Positions 16,325-26,700 of a stretch of DNA of 64,000 bases are shown in pieces. Each line of letters begins with the position of its first letter. Position 1 is the stretch's first letter. Location: contig CADFJN010000011.1 of assembly GCA_902834555.1 (NCBI GenBank), forward strand, positions 1 to 64,000, read 5' to 3'. The DNA comes from Atopobiaceae bacterium. GTDB taxonomy: Bacteria; Actinomycetota; Coriobacteriia; Coriobacteriales; Atopobiaceae. The translations under genes and the position numbers were made by a program. Below the pieces are notes generated by a model. The model did no database searches and was not told the DNA's origin. It was given only the letters and a program-made list of their open reading frames with translations.

Positions 16325-17830
16325 ATGGCCGAGAAAGCAACAGCCCCGCAAAAGAGCAACGGGCTCTGGGAGAGCCCGTTTACCAGCTCGCTTGCAAAGC
16401 GCGACCGGGTCACGCCGCCCGAGGTGATCTTTGGGTACTTCCTTGGGCCCTTTGGCGGACTTCTCGCCTCCGGCATCTTCACGAGCCAGCTGCAGAACTA
16501 CTTTACGGACGTTCTGCGCCTTGACCTCTCGTTCCTCACGGCGCTGCAGCTCGTCTCGACCGTTCTTATCGTCATAGCCAACCTCATGGTGGGCCAGCTC
16601 ATCGAGCGCACGCACTGCCTTGCCGGCAAGGCGCGCCCGTGGATCCTGCTCTCGGCCCTCACGCTTGCCGTGTCCACGGTCCTCATGTTCTTTGTGCCGT
16701 TTGAAGGCATGGCGCGCATGGTGTGGATCGCCATCGCCTTCAACCTGTACTACTCGGTTGCCTACCCCATCTACAACACCGCCAACTCGACCCTCGTCGC
16801 CGTCTCCACGCGCGACACCGAGAAGCGCGGGACCATGGCCTCCTTCACCAACATCGCGGGCTTTGGCGTCATGGGCGCAGGCACTATGGTCTTCCCCATC
16901 CTCGTCTCGTTCTTCCTTAAAGAGGACCAGAACCTCTGGCTCCTTGCGATGTCAGCCATCGCCCTCTTCACCCTCATTACCGTCTACCTGCAGTTTCGCT
17001 TCACGCGCGAGCGCATCACCGAGGAGGTAAGCGCCTCGCAGGCCGAGGGCGAGAAGAAGGAGGCACCGTCCCTCGCGCGCCAGCTCTCCTCTGTAGCGCA
17101 CGAGCCCATGTGGTGGGTGATCATCGTTGCCTACCTGCTCTACCAGTTCAGCGGCGCCTTCAAGAACGGCTCGATGGTGTACTTCTGCAAGTGGGTCCTG
17201 GACAACAGCTACTTTGGCACCGCCGAGGCGTGGGGAGCGTCGCAGTCGCTGCTCAGCATCATGGGCGCGCTTCCCATGGCGGCGGCCATCCTCTTTGTGA
17301 TCCCGCTGTGCAACAAGTTTGGCAAGCAGCGCGTGTGCATCGTGGGCATGATCGTGGGCGTGATTGGCGGCATCATCGCCGGGCTTGGCGGGAGCAGCAT
17401 TGTGCCCGTCGCCGCAGGCGTTGCCATCAAGTGCCTTGGGTCCGCGCCGCTTGGCTACATGATCCTTGCCATGCTCGCCGACGTAATCGACCACATCGAG
17501 TACAAGAACCACATCCGCACCGACGGCCTCACCATGTCGATCTACAGCTGCATCGCCGTGGCCGCCACGCCCATCTGCAACGCGGTCTTCTCGGGAATCC
17601 TTGCTGGCGTTGGCTACGACCAGGCCGCCGACGTCGCGTTGGGCGTTGCGGCGCAGACCGCCGCCGCGCAGACGGCAATCGCGAGCTGCTACATCTGGGT
17701 AGAGACCGTTGCCTTTGCTATCTGCGGAGTCCTGCTCCTCTTCTTCACGGTCGAGAAGAACCTCCCGGCGGAGCAGGCAGCCCTCAAGGAGCGCAACGAG
17801 GGCGCGGCGCCCGAGGCGGAGCGCGCGTAG
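16325..17830 (+). CDS. GPH-family sugar:cation symporter (probable rhamnose or rhamnoside uptake)
   Basis: The 501-residue protein has about 12 membrane segments and the layout of glycoside-pentoside-hexuronide:cation symporters (MelB/XynB type): an N-terminal PPEVIFGYFLGPFGGLLASG, SRxTEKRGTMASF in the first half, and the cytoplasmic loop motif DHIEYKNHIRTDGLTMS in the second half. It would import a sugar with Na+ or H+. Substrate assignment rests on context: it is divergent from rhaBAD and beside GH78 and GH2 genes, so L-rhamnose or a rhamnosyl oligosaccharide is most likely. GGGGGA precedes the ATG. A strong terminator follows. Confidence 0.9.
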   Translation: MAEKATAPQKSNGLWESPFTSSLAKRDRVTPPEVIFGYFLGPFGGLLASGIFTSQLQNYFTDVLRLDLSFLTALQLVSTVLIVIANLMVGQLIERTHCLAGKARPWILLSALTLAVSTVLMFFVPFEGMARMVWIAIAFNLYYSVAYPIYNTANSTLVAVSTRDTEKRGTMASFTNIAGFGVMGAGTMVFPILVSFFLKEDQNLWLLAMSAIALFTLITVYLQFRFTRERITEEVSASQAEGEKKEAPSLARQLSSVAHEPMWWVIIVAYLLYQFSGAFKNGSMVYFCKWVLDNSYFGTAEAWGASQSLLSIMGALPMAAAILFVIPLCNKFGKQRVCIVGMIVGVIGGIIAGLGGSSIVPVAAGVAIKCLGSAPLGYMILAMLADVIDHIEYKNHIRTDGLTMSIYSCIAVAATPICNAVFSGILAGVGYDQAADVALGVAAQTAAAQTAIASCYIWVETVAFAICGVLLLFFTVEKNLPAEQAALKERNEGAAPEAERA

Positions 17831-17891
17831 GTCCCACGGGCGGCAGCCAAGCCGCGCATCTGCCACCTGAACAAGTCCCTCCCTTCCCCGT

Positions 17892-17926
17892 CCCCTCCGG
17901 CGAGCAATTGCCGGAGGGGTTATTTC
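17892..17926 (+). terminator. Terminator of the symporter gene
   Basis: CCCCTCCGGC (17892-17901) and GCCGGAGGGG (17910-17919) form a 10-bp stem with an 8-nt loop, followed by TTATTTCT. It lies 62 nt after the symporter stop codon. Confidence 0.85.
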
Positions 17927-17980
17927 TCACCGTGAGAAGGGCCTGCGCGAGAAGGGATTCCGACACAAGCAAACGCATAA

Positions 17981-18052
17981 GGCTGCGGGGTCACTTCTCG
18001 ACAGAATGGGCACCTCGTGGTGCGCAAAATGTCGGAAAATGGCCCCGCAGCC
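17981..18052. repeat. Structured hairpin, second class, copy 1
   Basis: GGCTGCGGGGTCA (17981-17993) pairs with TGGCCCCGCAGCC (18040-18052). The 46-nt loop contains a second stem CGACA/TGTCG and a third CACC/GGTG. Read on the minus strand the loop has CCGACATTTTGCGC and later TCGAG, resembling the two hairpins between leuC and leuD. It lies between convergent genes (symporter and GH2). Confidence 0.6.
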
Positions 18053-18100
18053 CCAGCGGTGAGACGGCAGCCCCAACAGCAAGACGGCCGTGGTTTACAG

Positions 18101-20593
18101 CTACGCGACGGGCAGCTCCACCGATGCCGCGAGCGCGCCATCGGTGACCGAGAGGCGCACGCAATCCGAACCCAAGACCGGCCGCACAACCGCCAGCGCC
18201 TCGCCAAAGTAGGTCTGCGTCTCTCCCGTGACAAAGCTCCCCTCGTTGAAGGGAGAGGCGCATCCAAAGCCGAGAAGGTCGCAGCCCTCGACCGAGGCCC
18301 TCAGCACGCCCCTTGCAAGCGACCGGGTCTCGCCGTTTGTCCCGGTGTAGCGCACGCGCACAAAGGCCAGCCTGCCGGCCCCAACGCACGCGGGCTCCGC
18401 TGCCGCGCCCTCGTGCCAGACGTCGCGGCGCGCAAACCCACCCGGCACGCCGGCATACTCCACCTCGGCTCGAAGCTCCGTCTGGCCGCTCGCGCTTCTC
18501 AGCGAGCGCCTACCCAGCTCGCGACCGTCCTCGTCATAGGCAACGGCCTCAAGCGTCCCCGGCTCGTAGCGGCAGGACATGCGAGCCACGCAAGAACCCT
18601 TGAGGAGCCTCCGCCCCACCTCGCGCCCGTTAAGGAGCAGCGCCACCGCGTGCGCATGCGCGTATACCTCGACGTTGGCAGCTCTCCCCTCGCAGCCGTC
18701 CCAGCTCCACGACTCGATGGCGTTCGACATCTTCCAGGCGCTTGGCGAGTGGCGCTCCCCGGTGTGATTCACGGGACAGACGGCCAGGTAGGGGCCCGTC
18801 TCACCGGCAAGCGCAACGCGCGTGTAGAGTGCCTCGCCAAGCGGCTTGCCCGTGAGATCCACACGCCCAGACCCCGCCGTAAGCCATCCAAATCCGCTCT
18901 CGCGCGGCGCGTAGTCGTTGTACTCCCAGGCACCCACGCCCGTCTCGCCCAGGTAGTCCATGCCGGCCCAGACAAAGTCGCCAACAAGCCGCGGCTCCTT
19001 TTTGACCAGCTCGGCAAATCGCTGGGCGTCGGAGCAGAAGGTCTCGCTGCCCAGGATCAGCCGGTGCGGGTATGCGCGAAGGTCGTGCCTGTAGCGGTCG
19101 ATGCCATAGTTGTAGCCCGCAACGTCCATCTGGGCGAAGGCGTCCCGCGTGACGCGGTCGCATGCGGGCAGCGCGGCACCCTTCTTCATGAAGCCCGCGC
19201 CGAGAAGCCCGGCCAACCTGTTGTAGAACTCGCTTCCCACCGCGCGGTGCGGCGTTGCGCCCTGGTGCGCGGCCTGCTCGGCCTCGCGCCGCGCCTTCTC
19301 GTCGGAGTACTGCCCCAACCCAAGCGAGCTCAGCAGGTTAAAGAAGATGTTGACACCGCAGGTAACAGGTCGCGTAGGATCAAGCACGTGCAGGTGCTCG
19401 ACCATCTGGCGGGTGAGAAGGACGCCTCGCTCCTGGGCGGTCTCGGCAACCTCGTTGCCAATCGAGTAGAGCACCACGCTGGGGTGGTTGCGGTCCTTCT
19501 CGACCATGTCGGCAAGATCGCGGCGCCACCACGCATCGAAGTACTCAACGTAGTCGTGGAGCGTCTTGTGGATGTACCAATGGTCCACGTACTCGTCCAT
19601 GACCAGCACGCCCAGGTGGTCGCAGGCGTCGAGCAGCGCCTTCGAGCAAGGGTTGTGGGCAGAGCGCACGGCGTTGTAGCCCTGCTCGCGCATGAGCAGG
19701 ACCTTGCGCCACTCCGCATCGGCAAAGGCGCAAGCACCCAGCACGCCGTTGTCGTGGTGGATGCAGGCGCCCCGAAGCACGATGCGGTCACCGTTGAGGA
19801 GAAGCCCGTCATCGCCCCACGCAAGGGTGCGGATGCCAAAGAGCGTCTCGCCGCGATCGGCGACATTCCCCCCTGCCGCAAGGTCAACGTGGCAACGATA
19901 GAGGTCCGGATGGTCCGGCGACCAGGTGCGGGGCTGCGGCACCTCGAGCGTCATCGCCCCGGTTCCGTCTTCGCCCAGCTCGACGCTACCAGCTGCCACC
20001 GGCATCTGGGAGCCCTCGGGGAGAAGCTCGACCGTTGCCAGCCCGGGACCGCTCGCCTCGAGCGAGACCTCAACGCAGGCACGGCTGCCATCCAGCGAGA
20101 ACGTCCGCACGGCAATGCCATTGGGCCGCAGGTGGACCGGCTCGCCCACCCACAGCGTGACTGGACGGTAGATGCCGGCCCCAGAGTACCAGCGGCTGTT
20201 GGGCTGGTCGGAGTTCTTTGCAACAACGCGCAGCTCGCAGGGCCTACCGGGCTCCACAAGCCCAGCAAGGTCCACGTAGAAGTTCGTGTAGCCGTACGGC
20301 CGCTCCGCAACAAGCGTGCCGTCGATCCATACCTGGGCCAGGTGGTAGACGCCCTCGAACTCGAGGAGGAGGAACTTACCGCCAAGCTCCTCTGACGGGG
20401 TCCAGGTCTTGACGTACTCGTAGTCGCGTCCCTCAAACCAGCCGCTGTTCTGGGCCGAGACCGCCTGCGGGCTGCGCGTCTCGCCAATCATCGCGTCGTG
20501 GGGAAGCGTGACTTCCTCGAACGGCTCGTCCTTCTCGCCCTCAAGGGCAATCCGCCTGAACTGCCATCCCTCGTTGAACGAAAGACCCTTCAT
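18101..20593 (-). CDS. GH2 glycoside hydrolase (beta-galactosidase-like)
   Basis: The 830-residue cytosolic protein (no signal peptide) has the GH2 order: sugar-binding jelly-roll (FEEVTLPHDAMI..., 30-180), immunoglobulin-like domain, then a TIM barrel. The acid/base is Glu381 in SIGNEV and the nucleophile Glu517 in LGSETF. AHNPCSKALLDACDHLGVLVMDEYVD is the typical preceding barrel strand. GH2 enzymes cleave beta-galactosides, beta-glucuronides or beta-mannosides. Here it starts within the stop of the GH78 gene (ATGA overlap, GGAGGG inside that gene), so it probably trims sugars next to rhamnose in plant glycosides or pectin fragments. The exact substrate is unknown. Confidence 0.92.
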   Translation of the reverse strand: MKGLSFNEGWQFRRIALEGEKDEPFEEVTLPHDAMIGETRSPQAVSAQNSGWFEGRDYEYVKTWTPSEELGGKFLLLEFEGVYHLAQVWIDGTLVAERPYGYTNFYVDLAGLVEPGRPCELRVVAKNSDQPNSRWYSGAGIYRPVTLWVGEPVHLRPNGIAVRTFSLDGSRACVEVSLEASGPGLATVELLPEGSQMPVAAGSVELGEDGTGAMTLEVPQPRTWSPDHPDLYRCHVDLAAGGNVADRGETLFGIRTLAWGDDGLLLNGDRIVLRGACIHHDNGVLGACAFADAEWRKVLLMREQGYNAVRSAHNPCSKALLDACDHLGVLVMDEYVDHWYIHKTLHDYVEYFDAWWRRDLADMVEKDRNHPSVVLYSIGNEVAETAQERGVLLTRQMVEHLHVLDPTRPVTCGVNIFFNLLSSLGLGQYSDEKARREAEQAAHQGATPHRAVGSEFYNRLAGLLGAGFMKKGAALPACDRVTRDAFAQMDVAGYNYGIDRYRHDLRAYPHRLILGSETFCSDAQRFAELVKKEPRLVGDFVWAGMDYLGETGVGAWEYNDYAPRESGFGWLTAGSGRVDLTGKPLGEALYTRVALAGETGPYLAVCPVNHTGERHSPSAWKMSNAIESWSWDGCEGRAANVEVYAHAHAVALLLNGREVGRRLLKGSCVARMSCRYEPGTLEAVAYDEDGRELGRRSLRSASGQTELRAEVEYAGVPGGFARRDVWHEGAAAEPACVGAGRLAFVRVRYTGTNGETRSLARGVLRASVEGCDLLGFGCASPFNEGSFVTGETQTYFGEALAVVRPVLGSDCVRLSVTDGALAASVELPVA

Positions 20594-23148
20594 CGCGCAC
20601 CCTCCACTTCGCATGAAAACGCGTACGAACCGCACCCCACCTCGCGCGTGCTTCCGTCGGGCAGCACGACCTCACAGGTGGTGCCCAGGGGCACCTCGAC
20701 CTCAAGCGAGAAGGACGAGCCATCAAGCTTCCAACTACTGGCAAGCCGCCCATAGGGCGTCTCGACCGCACCGTGGGCGGAGCAAAGCCCTCCCCCAACA
20801 AGCGGCTGCACCCGTGACCTGCGGTATCCCGGCTCAAGCGGCTCAAGGCCGGCAATGCGACGGTAGAGGAAGTCTCCCACCGCACCGCTCGCGTAGTGAT
20901 TGTACGAGATCATGATGTCCGTGCCGTCATCGCCGATGGGACAGTTGCCGTTCTCGTCCAGGCCGTCCCAGCGCTCCCAGATGGTTGTTGCGCCGTGAAC
21001 CACCTCGTAGAGCCACGAGGGGCACGACGTGCACTCGAGCATCTGAAACGCAGTGTCCTTCTCGCCATTGTCTGCCAGAGCAAAGAGGATGTACGGGGTG
21101 CCAGGGAAGCCCGTCCCAATGCGGTAGCCGCCCTGCTCAACCAGCTGAGACAGACGCTTCACTGCCGCGCGCAGCTCGTCTCCCTCGAGCATGCCAAACT
21201 GGATGGGGAGCACGTAGGCAGTCTGGAACTCCTGCTTGAGCCTACCGTGGCCGTTGGTGAAGACGTTGCGGTACGCTCTGGCAACGCGCGCGCTCAGACG
21301 GCCGTACTTCTCGGCGGCGTCATTCTCGCCGAGGATCCTTGCGATGCGGGCCACCAGCGCGCTTGTGTGCTGGAGGCTTGCCGTAGCCGTCCACTTGCTG
21401 CGCGCCTGCCACTGGCCCATCTTGGGCACGTCGGGGGCAACCCAGTCGCCAAAGTGGAGCACCGCCGGTGTGTGCCATATGTAGCGGTAGTCGCCCACGC
21501 CAAAGCCCGCCCAGAATCGGCAGGCGTCGACGTAGCGCCTCATGGTGTCGAAGTTCTCGCGGAGAACCTCAACGTCACCTTCGGCCTGGTAGAGCGCCCA
21601 CGGCACCAGGACGCAGGCGTCTCCCCAGAAGTCCACCGCCATAGGCGGGATGGTGGTGGGAAAGCCAAAGCCCTGTGCCGGCACCGTTACGGGGATGCCG
21701 CCCGTGCGGTACTGCTCCGAGCGCACGTCGCGCAGCCATTTGCGCAGGAAGCGGCCCATATCAAAGTTGTAGCATGCCGTTGGGGCAAAGACCGCGATGT
21801 CACCGGTCCAGCCCATGCGCTCGTCTCGCTGCGGGCAGTCGGTGGGGATGTCCATGAGGTTGGACTTCGAGCTCCACACGATGTTTTCCTGCAAGCGGTT
21901 GAGGCGCTCGTCCGAGCAGGCAAACTCGCCGGTCGTGCGCAGGTCAGAGTAGAGCGCGAGCGCGCGGACCTCGACCTCGCCCTCGCTCGCTCCGCTCACC
22001 GCAACGTAGCGAAATCCCATGTAGGTGAGGCGCGGCGAGAACTCCTGGCGCCCTTCTCGGCACACGTAGGTGAGGGTTGCCTTGGCCGTGCGCAGGAAGT
22101 CAGTGTTGAGCGTGCCGTCTGGCTTCAGAATCTCTGCATGGCGCACCGTGATGGTCTGGCCCTCGTGCCCGTTAACCACCAGGTCAACCACTCCGGCGAA
22201 GTTCTGCCCAAAGTCATAGACCAGCTCGTCGCCCACCTTTGTGCAGCTCACAGGGCTCATCACCTCGTGGGCACGCACGGGTGCGCCGTCCTCGGCGACA
22301 AGCGCGGGGCTCACCCGCAGGGTCTCTCGCATGGCCGGGCGCCAGGCGGCATTGTCCAGGCTCACACGGGCGTCGTACGTCTCGCCATCATAGAAGCAGG
22401 CCATGCGGCACGGCCCGTCCTCGGTGACCTGCCAGTCCTCGCCGGTTCCCAGGACCTGCGTCGAGCCGTCCGCATACTCCACGCGCACCTCGAGGAGCAG
22501 GGCCTGCCTGTCCGCGGTGACGCGGTTCTTGCGCGTGTAGGAGAAGGGCCCCACCGCCCAGCCTCCGGCAACGGTCACCACCAGCTCGTTCGAGGAGCCG
22601 AGCTGCTTCGTTACGTCATAGGTCTGGTACTGGAGCGTCGAGCCATACGAGGTGAAGCCGGGCGCAAAGTAGCGCTCTCCCACGCGTTGGCCGTTGAGCG
22701 AGATGTCGTAGATGCCCAGCGCCGTGGCATAGACGCGGGCGCGACGCACCGTGCCTCCAAGCGCGAAGGCGTGCCTAAAGACCATGGGCACAGGTGCTAC
22801 GCCCTTCTCGTCAAAGCGATAGGCGGCATCGCTGATCCACTCTGCCTCCCACGAGCCGCCGAGAAGCCCCGTCTCAAACTCCAGCGTGCCCTCGGCGGAC
22901 TCGCCGGCGTCGTCGGTCGCGCAAACGCGTGCCTGGTACGTTGTGCAGGGCGCGAGGGGGGCACCATCGTAGCGCACCGAGGCCCGACCGGTGCCTCGCC
23001 AGGTCCAACCGTTGACCTCGAGCGTTACCTCACGCAGGCTCGCGCCCTGCCGGTCGCTCTCGAAGGCAAAGGAGAAGCGAGGGCGCACCTCGTCCGTCAC
23101 GCAACCGGACTCAAGGCCCTCGCAGGCAAAACGCCGTAGCTTCAGCAT
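20590..23148 (-). CDS. GH78 alpha-L-rhamnosidase
   Basis: The 852-residue protein has the Bac_rhamnosid architecture: N-terminal beta domains (AEWISDAAYRF...; FALGGTVRRARVYATALGIYDISLNGQRVG), an (alpha/alpha)6 barrel with DIPTDCPQRDERMGWTGD near residue 436 that contains the acidic catalytic residues, and a C-terminal beta sandwich. It hydrolyses terminal alpha-L-rhamnose from rhamnosides such as flavonoid rutinosides or pectic side chains. No signal peptide is visible, so substrates must enter the cell. The ATG at 23148 is preferred over an in-frame GTG 12 nt earlier because GGGGGA lies between them. It is co-transcribed with the GH2 gene. Together with rhaBAD and the symporter it forms a rhamnoside utilisation locus. 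Confidence 0.94.
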   Translation of the reverse strand: MLKLRRFACEGLESGCVTDEVRPRFSFAFESDRQGASLREVTLEVNGWTWRGTGRASVRYDGAPLAPCTTYQARVCATDDAGESAEGTLEFETGLLGGSWEAEWISDAAYRFDEKGVAPVPMVFRHAFALGGTVRRARVYATALGIYDISLNGQRVGERYFAPGFTSYGSTLQYQTYDVTKQLGSSNELVVTVAGGWAVGPFSYTRKNRVTADRQALLLEVRVEYADGSTQVLGTGEDWQVTEDGPCRMACFYDGETYDARVSLDNAAWRPAMRETLRVSPALVAEDGAPVRAHEVMSPVSCTKVGDELVYDFGQNFAGVVDLVVNGHEGQTITVRHAEILKPDGTLNTDFLRTAKATLTYVCREGRQEFSPRLTYMGFRYVAVSGASEGEVEVRALALYSDLRTTGEFACSDERLNRLQENIVWSSKSNLMDIPTDCPQRDERMGWTGDIAVFAPTACYNFDMGRFLRKWLRDVRSEQYRTGGIPVTVPAQGFGFPTTIPPMAVDFWGDACVLVPWALYQAEGDVEVLRENFDTMRRYVDACRFWAGFGVGDYRYIWHTPAVLHFGDWVAPDVPKMGQWQARSKWTATASLQHTSALVARIARILGENDAAEKYGRLSARVARAYRNVFTNGHGRLKQEFQTAYVLPIQFGMLEGDELRAAVKRLSQLVEQGGYRIGTGFPGTPYILFALADNGEKDTAFQMLECTSCPSWLYEVVHGATTIWERWDGLDENGNCPIGDDGTDIMISYNHYASGAVGDFLYRRIAGLEPLEPGYRRSRVQPLVGGGLCSAHGAVETPYGRLASSWKLDGSSFSLEVEVPLGTTCEVVLPDGSTREVGCGSYAFSCEVEGAR

Positions 23149-23247
23149 GCAATCCCCCACTTCAAAGAAAGGCGGGCACGGGACGCATCCCCTGCCCGCC
23201 CAGTACGGTCAATTCTCGCCGACGCGCGCCCGTCGGCCAAGGTCTGG

Positions 23248-23700
23248 CTACTTTGCGCTCTTGCCGCGGCCTAGGAAGGCGGCAATCACGGAGAAGAGCC
23301 AGGTCACCAGCGAGATGACGATAACCGCAACGGCCTGGGTGGCCGCCTCGTGCGCCTCGACGTTGCCCAGCTCGAGGTTCGAGCCAAGGACCTGCGCCAG
23401 GGACTCAACGCGGGCGGAGATGAACATCACGCCGGCAACCGCAAGGCAGCAGGGCACGGCAACACGCAGCACGTCAGAGACAATGGCCAGGGCATAGCCC
23501 TCCTTGCCACGGCCAAGGGCAAGGACGATGACCTCCGCCGCAATGGCAACAACGAGCAGGGCAGCGATGACCGGGTTGAGGTCGACGTAGTACGCGCGGG
23601 TCGCGTTCATCACGTAGAGCACGAACGTCACGATGCTCAGTAGGCAGACAATGGCGTTGAAGACGCCGGCTGCCCCCATGGACTTCTTGGCAGATCCCAT
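23248..23700 (-). CDS. Small four-helix membrane protein
   Basis: The 150-residue protein has four membrane segments (about residues 12-32, 42-62, 72-95 and 122-143) and a basic C-terminus (GRGKSAK). No family was recognised. GGAGGAGAA precedes the ATG. It starts 27 nt after the end of the swapped-order GH3 gene on the same strand, so it is probably co-transcribed. Since that GH3 ends in its own hydrophobic segment, a membrane complex between the two is possible, but this is inference. Confidence 0.75.
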   Translation of the reverse strand: MGSAKKSMGAAGVFNAIVCLLSIVTFVLYVMNATRAYYVDLNPVIAALLVVAIAAEVIVLALGRGKEGYALAIVSDVLRVAVPCCLAVAGVMFISARVESLAQVLGSNLELGNVEAHEAATQAVAVIVISLVTWLFSVIAAFLGRGKSAK

Positions 23701-23727
23701 TACTTCTCCTCCTTGGCTTCCGTGGCG

Positions 23728-26700
23728 TCATGCGCACCCTTGACGGCATCGCGGACGTAGAGCCGCACCAAACACTGCGGCAAGTCCGTAGCCGGCCACC
23801 GTGGCGCCGTTGAGCGCCATCTCCCACCAGGGCGTCACTCGCACGGTCTTGATGTTCTGCGCAGCGCTCTGGGCAAATGCGTAGAGCTGGTACTTCATGT
23901 TCTGGCGGGCATACTCGACGAGCGTCGCGTCGCTGGCAATGAGGTCGTGGGTCATGTACGGCCAGCTCTCCTGGACATCGGTGAGGGTCTCGTCGGTCGA
24001 GAAGTCAGCCATCATCGTGACGCCGCCGTAGATGCACGTCTCGGGGCGGAAGTAGCCGGGGTTGTTCACCATGTCGGTCGACATGAGGCCCTTGAATCCC
24101 CACTCGCCTCGCAGGATGTTGCGGAGAAGCCCCCAGGAGCCGTTGACGGGGGTTGCGCCGACCCTGCCGAAGGCGGTCATGATGCCGAGGGCGCCAGCGT
24201 CCTCGAAGGAGGCGCGGAACGCGCGGAGTTCGCCCTCGCGGGCCTTCTGCTCGGTCATGTACGGGGCAACACCGGCGCGCTTGGTCTCCTGGTCGTTGAA
24301 GGCGAAGTGCTTGGGGCCGATGATGATGCCGTACTCGAGCGCGCCCTCGACCGTACGCGCGGACATGAGGCTCGAGAGCACCGGATCCTCGGAGTAGTAC
24401 TCGAAGTTACGGCCGTTGTAGGGGCAGCGGTGCACGTTCGCCGCAGCGCCCCACAGGAGGTAGTTGCCGCTCCAGAGGCCGTCGTTGCCGAGAAGCTCGC
24501 CCCAGCTCTTGGCGATGTCCTCGCTGAAGGTGCTGGCGATGGTCGTCTCGTTAGCCATGGTGTTGAGCACGTAGTTGGCGTTGGCGTCGTCGGTGTGCAG
24601 GCCGCGGCCGGAGAGCGTGGTGCCAAAGCCGTTGGGGCCGTCGTTCTGGTAGACCACGGGGTTCTCGATCTCGGGGATGACGTCCGACTGGCTGCCGCCC
24701 TTGATGATCTTCGCGAAGAGCGTGTCAACGGGGATCTCGTCGACAAGCTTGTCCCACTGGGCGTCGTCGATGTTGTCGTCGCCCGCAAGGCTGGAGAGCG
24801 TGAGGCCAGCGGGTGCGCCGTTAACGTCTGCGACCTCGCCGTTCTTCGTGATCTGGTACTCCTCGCAGCAGAGGTTCCTGACCCATTCCTCCTGCTTGTC
24901 TCCGCCAATGGTGAGGTCGTCGTAGGTGCGCGGGAAGGTGCCGTTCCAGTCGCTTCTCGAGAGGGGTGTTGCGTAGCCGGGCTGGTAGTAGTTCACGTCG
25001 GCATCTGCGAGCTGGTTTGCAATCTCGGTGCCGTTCTTGGACTTGGCGAGCGTCGACTCGTCGACCGTACCCTCGGAGCCGATGGGCTTGATGCTCACCA
25101 GGGAGGCGTCTCCCGCAGCCCCGTTACCCTGCGCCGCCAGGACGTTGTTCACGGCATCGTGGGCATCCTCGGCAAGCACGAAGCAGTAGTCGCCGCCATC
25201 GAGGATCCAGCCGCCCTTGCCGCCCTTGGCGGAGGAGTCCCAGCTTGCCATGTCGTAGAGGTCGGCGGTGATGATGAGCTGCTGGTCGTCGCCAGGCTTG
25301 AGCTCGTCGGTCTTGGCAACGCCAATCAGCTGGATGGCGGACTTCTCGACGCCAGCCTTCTTGTCGTAATCGGTGTAGGGGACAGAGACGTAGAGCTGGG
25401 CCACGTGCTTGCCGGCAACGGAGCCGGTGTTGGTGACGGTGACCTTGGCAGTGACGGTCTTCTCGTCTGTGTTCACCTGAACGTCGTCGAGCGTCTGCTG
25501 GAAGGTGGTGTAGGAGAGGCCGTAGCCAAACGGGTAGACGACCTCGTCGTCGTAGTTCCACGACGACGCGCCGTTGGAGGCGCCTGCCGCGCCGGTTGCA
25601 TTGCCGGCACCCGTGACGGAGTCGTAGTAGCGGGTCTCGTAGTACTTGTAGCCCGTGTAGATGCCCTCGGCCTCAACGACATAGTAGGCCGAGGCGGTGC
25701 TGTTCTCTCCGCCGAGGAAACCGCCCGCGATGTCGGTGCCCATGGCGCCCATGAGGGAGTCTGGCCAGGTGACCTTGCTCGTATCGGCAATCTTGATCGA
25801 GCCGAAGTTCTGGGAGCTGGGCGCCATGGCGGTGTCCACCGCGTACGTGTCCGCCAGGCAGCCGGAGGGGCTCACGGTGCCGTTGAGGATGTCCGCGATT
25901 CCCAGCGTGCCGTAGGCGCCGGGGAAGCCGATGTTCAGGATTGCCGCGATTTTGGGGTCATCCTTGAGGTCGCCAAGCTCCATGGTCGAGCCGCTGTTGA
26001 CCATCACGATGACCTTGTCGAAGTTCTCCTCGGCAAGCTGGATGAGCGCACGCTCGTTAGTGCAGATGCCCAGCGGGTTCTTTGTTCCGTAGGTCTCAGC
26101 GTCAATGCCGGCAGCGCCGGGGTAGTAGTCGCTGCCCTCGGATCCGGGACGGGAGAGCACCACGATTGCCGCGTCACCGTACTCGGCGAAGCTGCTGGCA
26201 AAGTCCTCGCTCGCGCCGCCCTCGCTCACATAGGTGTCAAGGGAGGGCTCGTTGGGCACGTACGGGGTCGCGAACCCGGCGGGACGATACTTGTAGGCAA
26301 CCGACTGCATCCAGGGCGTGGGGTTTACCGCCGAGGTGTCCTCAACGGCGCCCAGGGTCTCGTAGATGCTGGTCATGGTTGGGTTGATATCGAAGCCGCC
26401 CTGCTCAAGCGCCGAGACAAGGTCGACGGCGTCCTCCGTGGTGATCGAAGAGCCCATCTTGCCACCCAGGAAGGGATACATCGAGCCCATGCCCAGGAGC
26501 GTGACCTTTGCCCCCTTGGCAAGCGGCAGGGCCTGGCCCTCGTTCTTCATGAGGACGGTGCCCTCCTGGCCAACGCGACGGCCAAGGTCCTCGTGGGCCT
26601 TCACGAGGTCGTCCGTCGAAGCGATGCTCGGCGTGAACTTGTCGTCTGCGGTCTGCTCGGTACTTGTCGTCCCCAGCGCAGAGTCGATGGTCCCTCTCCA

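Noticed and set aside
18017..20395. 792-codon plus-strand ORF opposite the GH2 gene
   Set aside because: Antisense shadow; the GH2 catalytic motifs are all on the minus strand.
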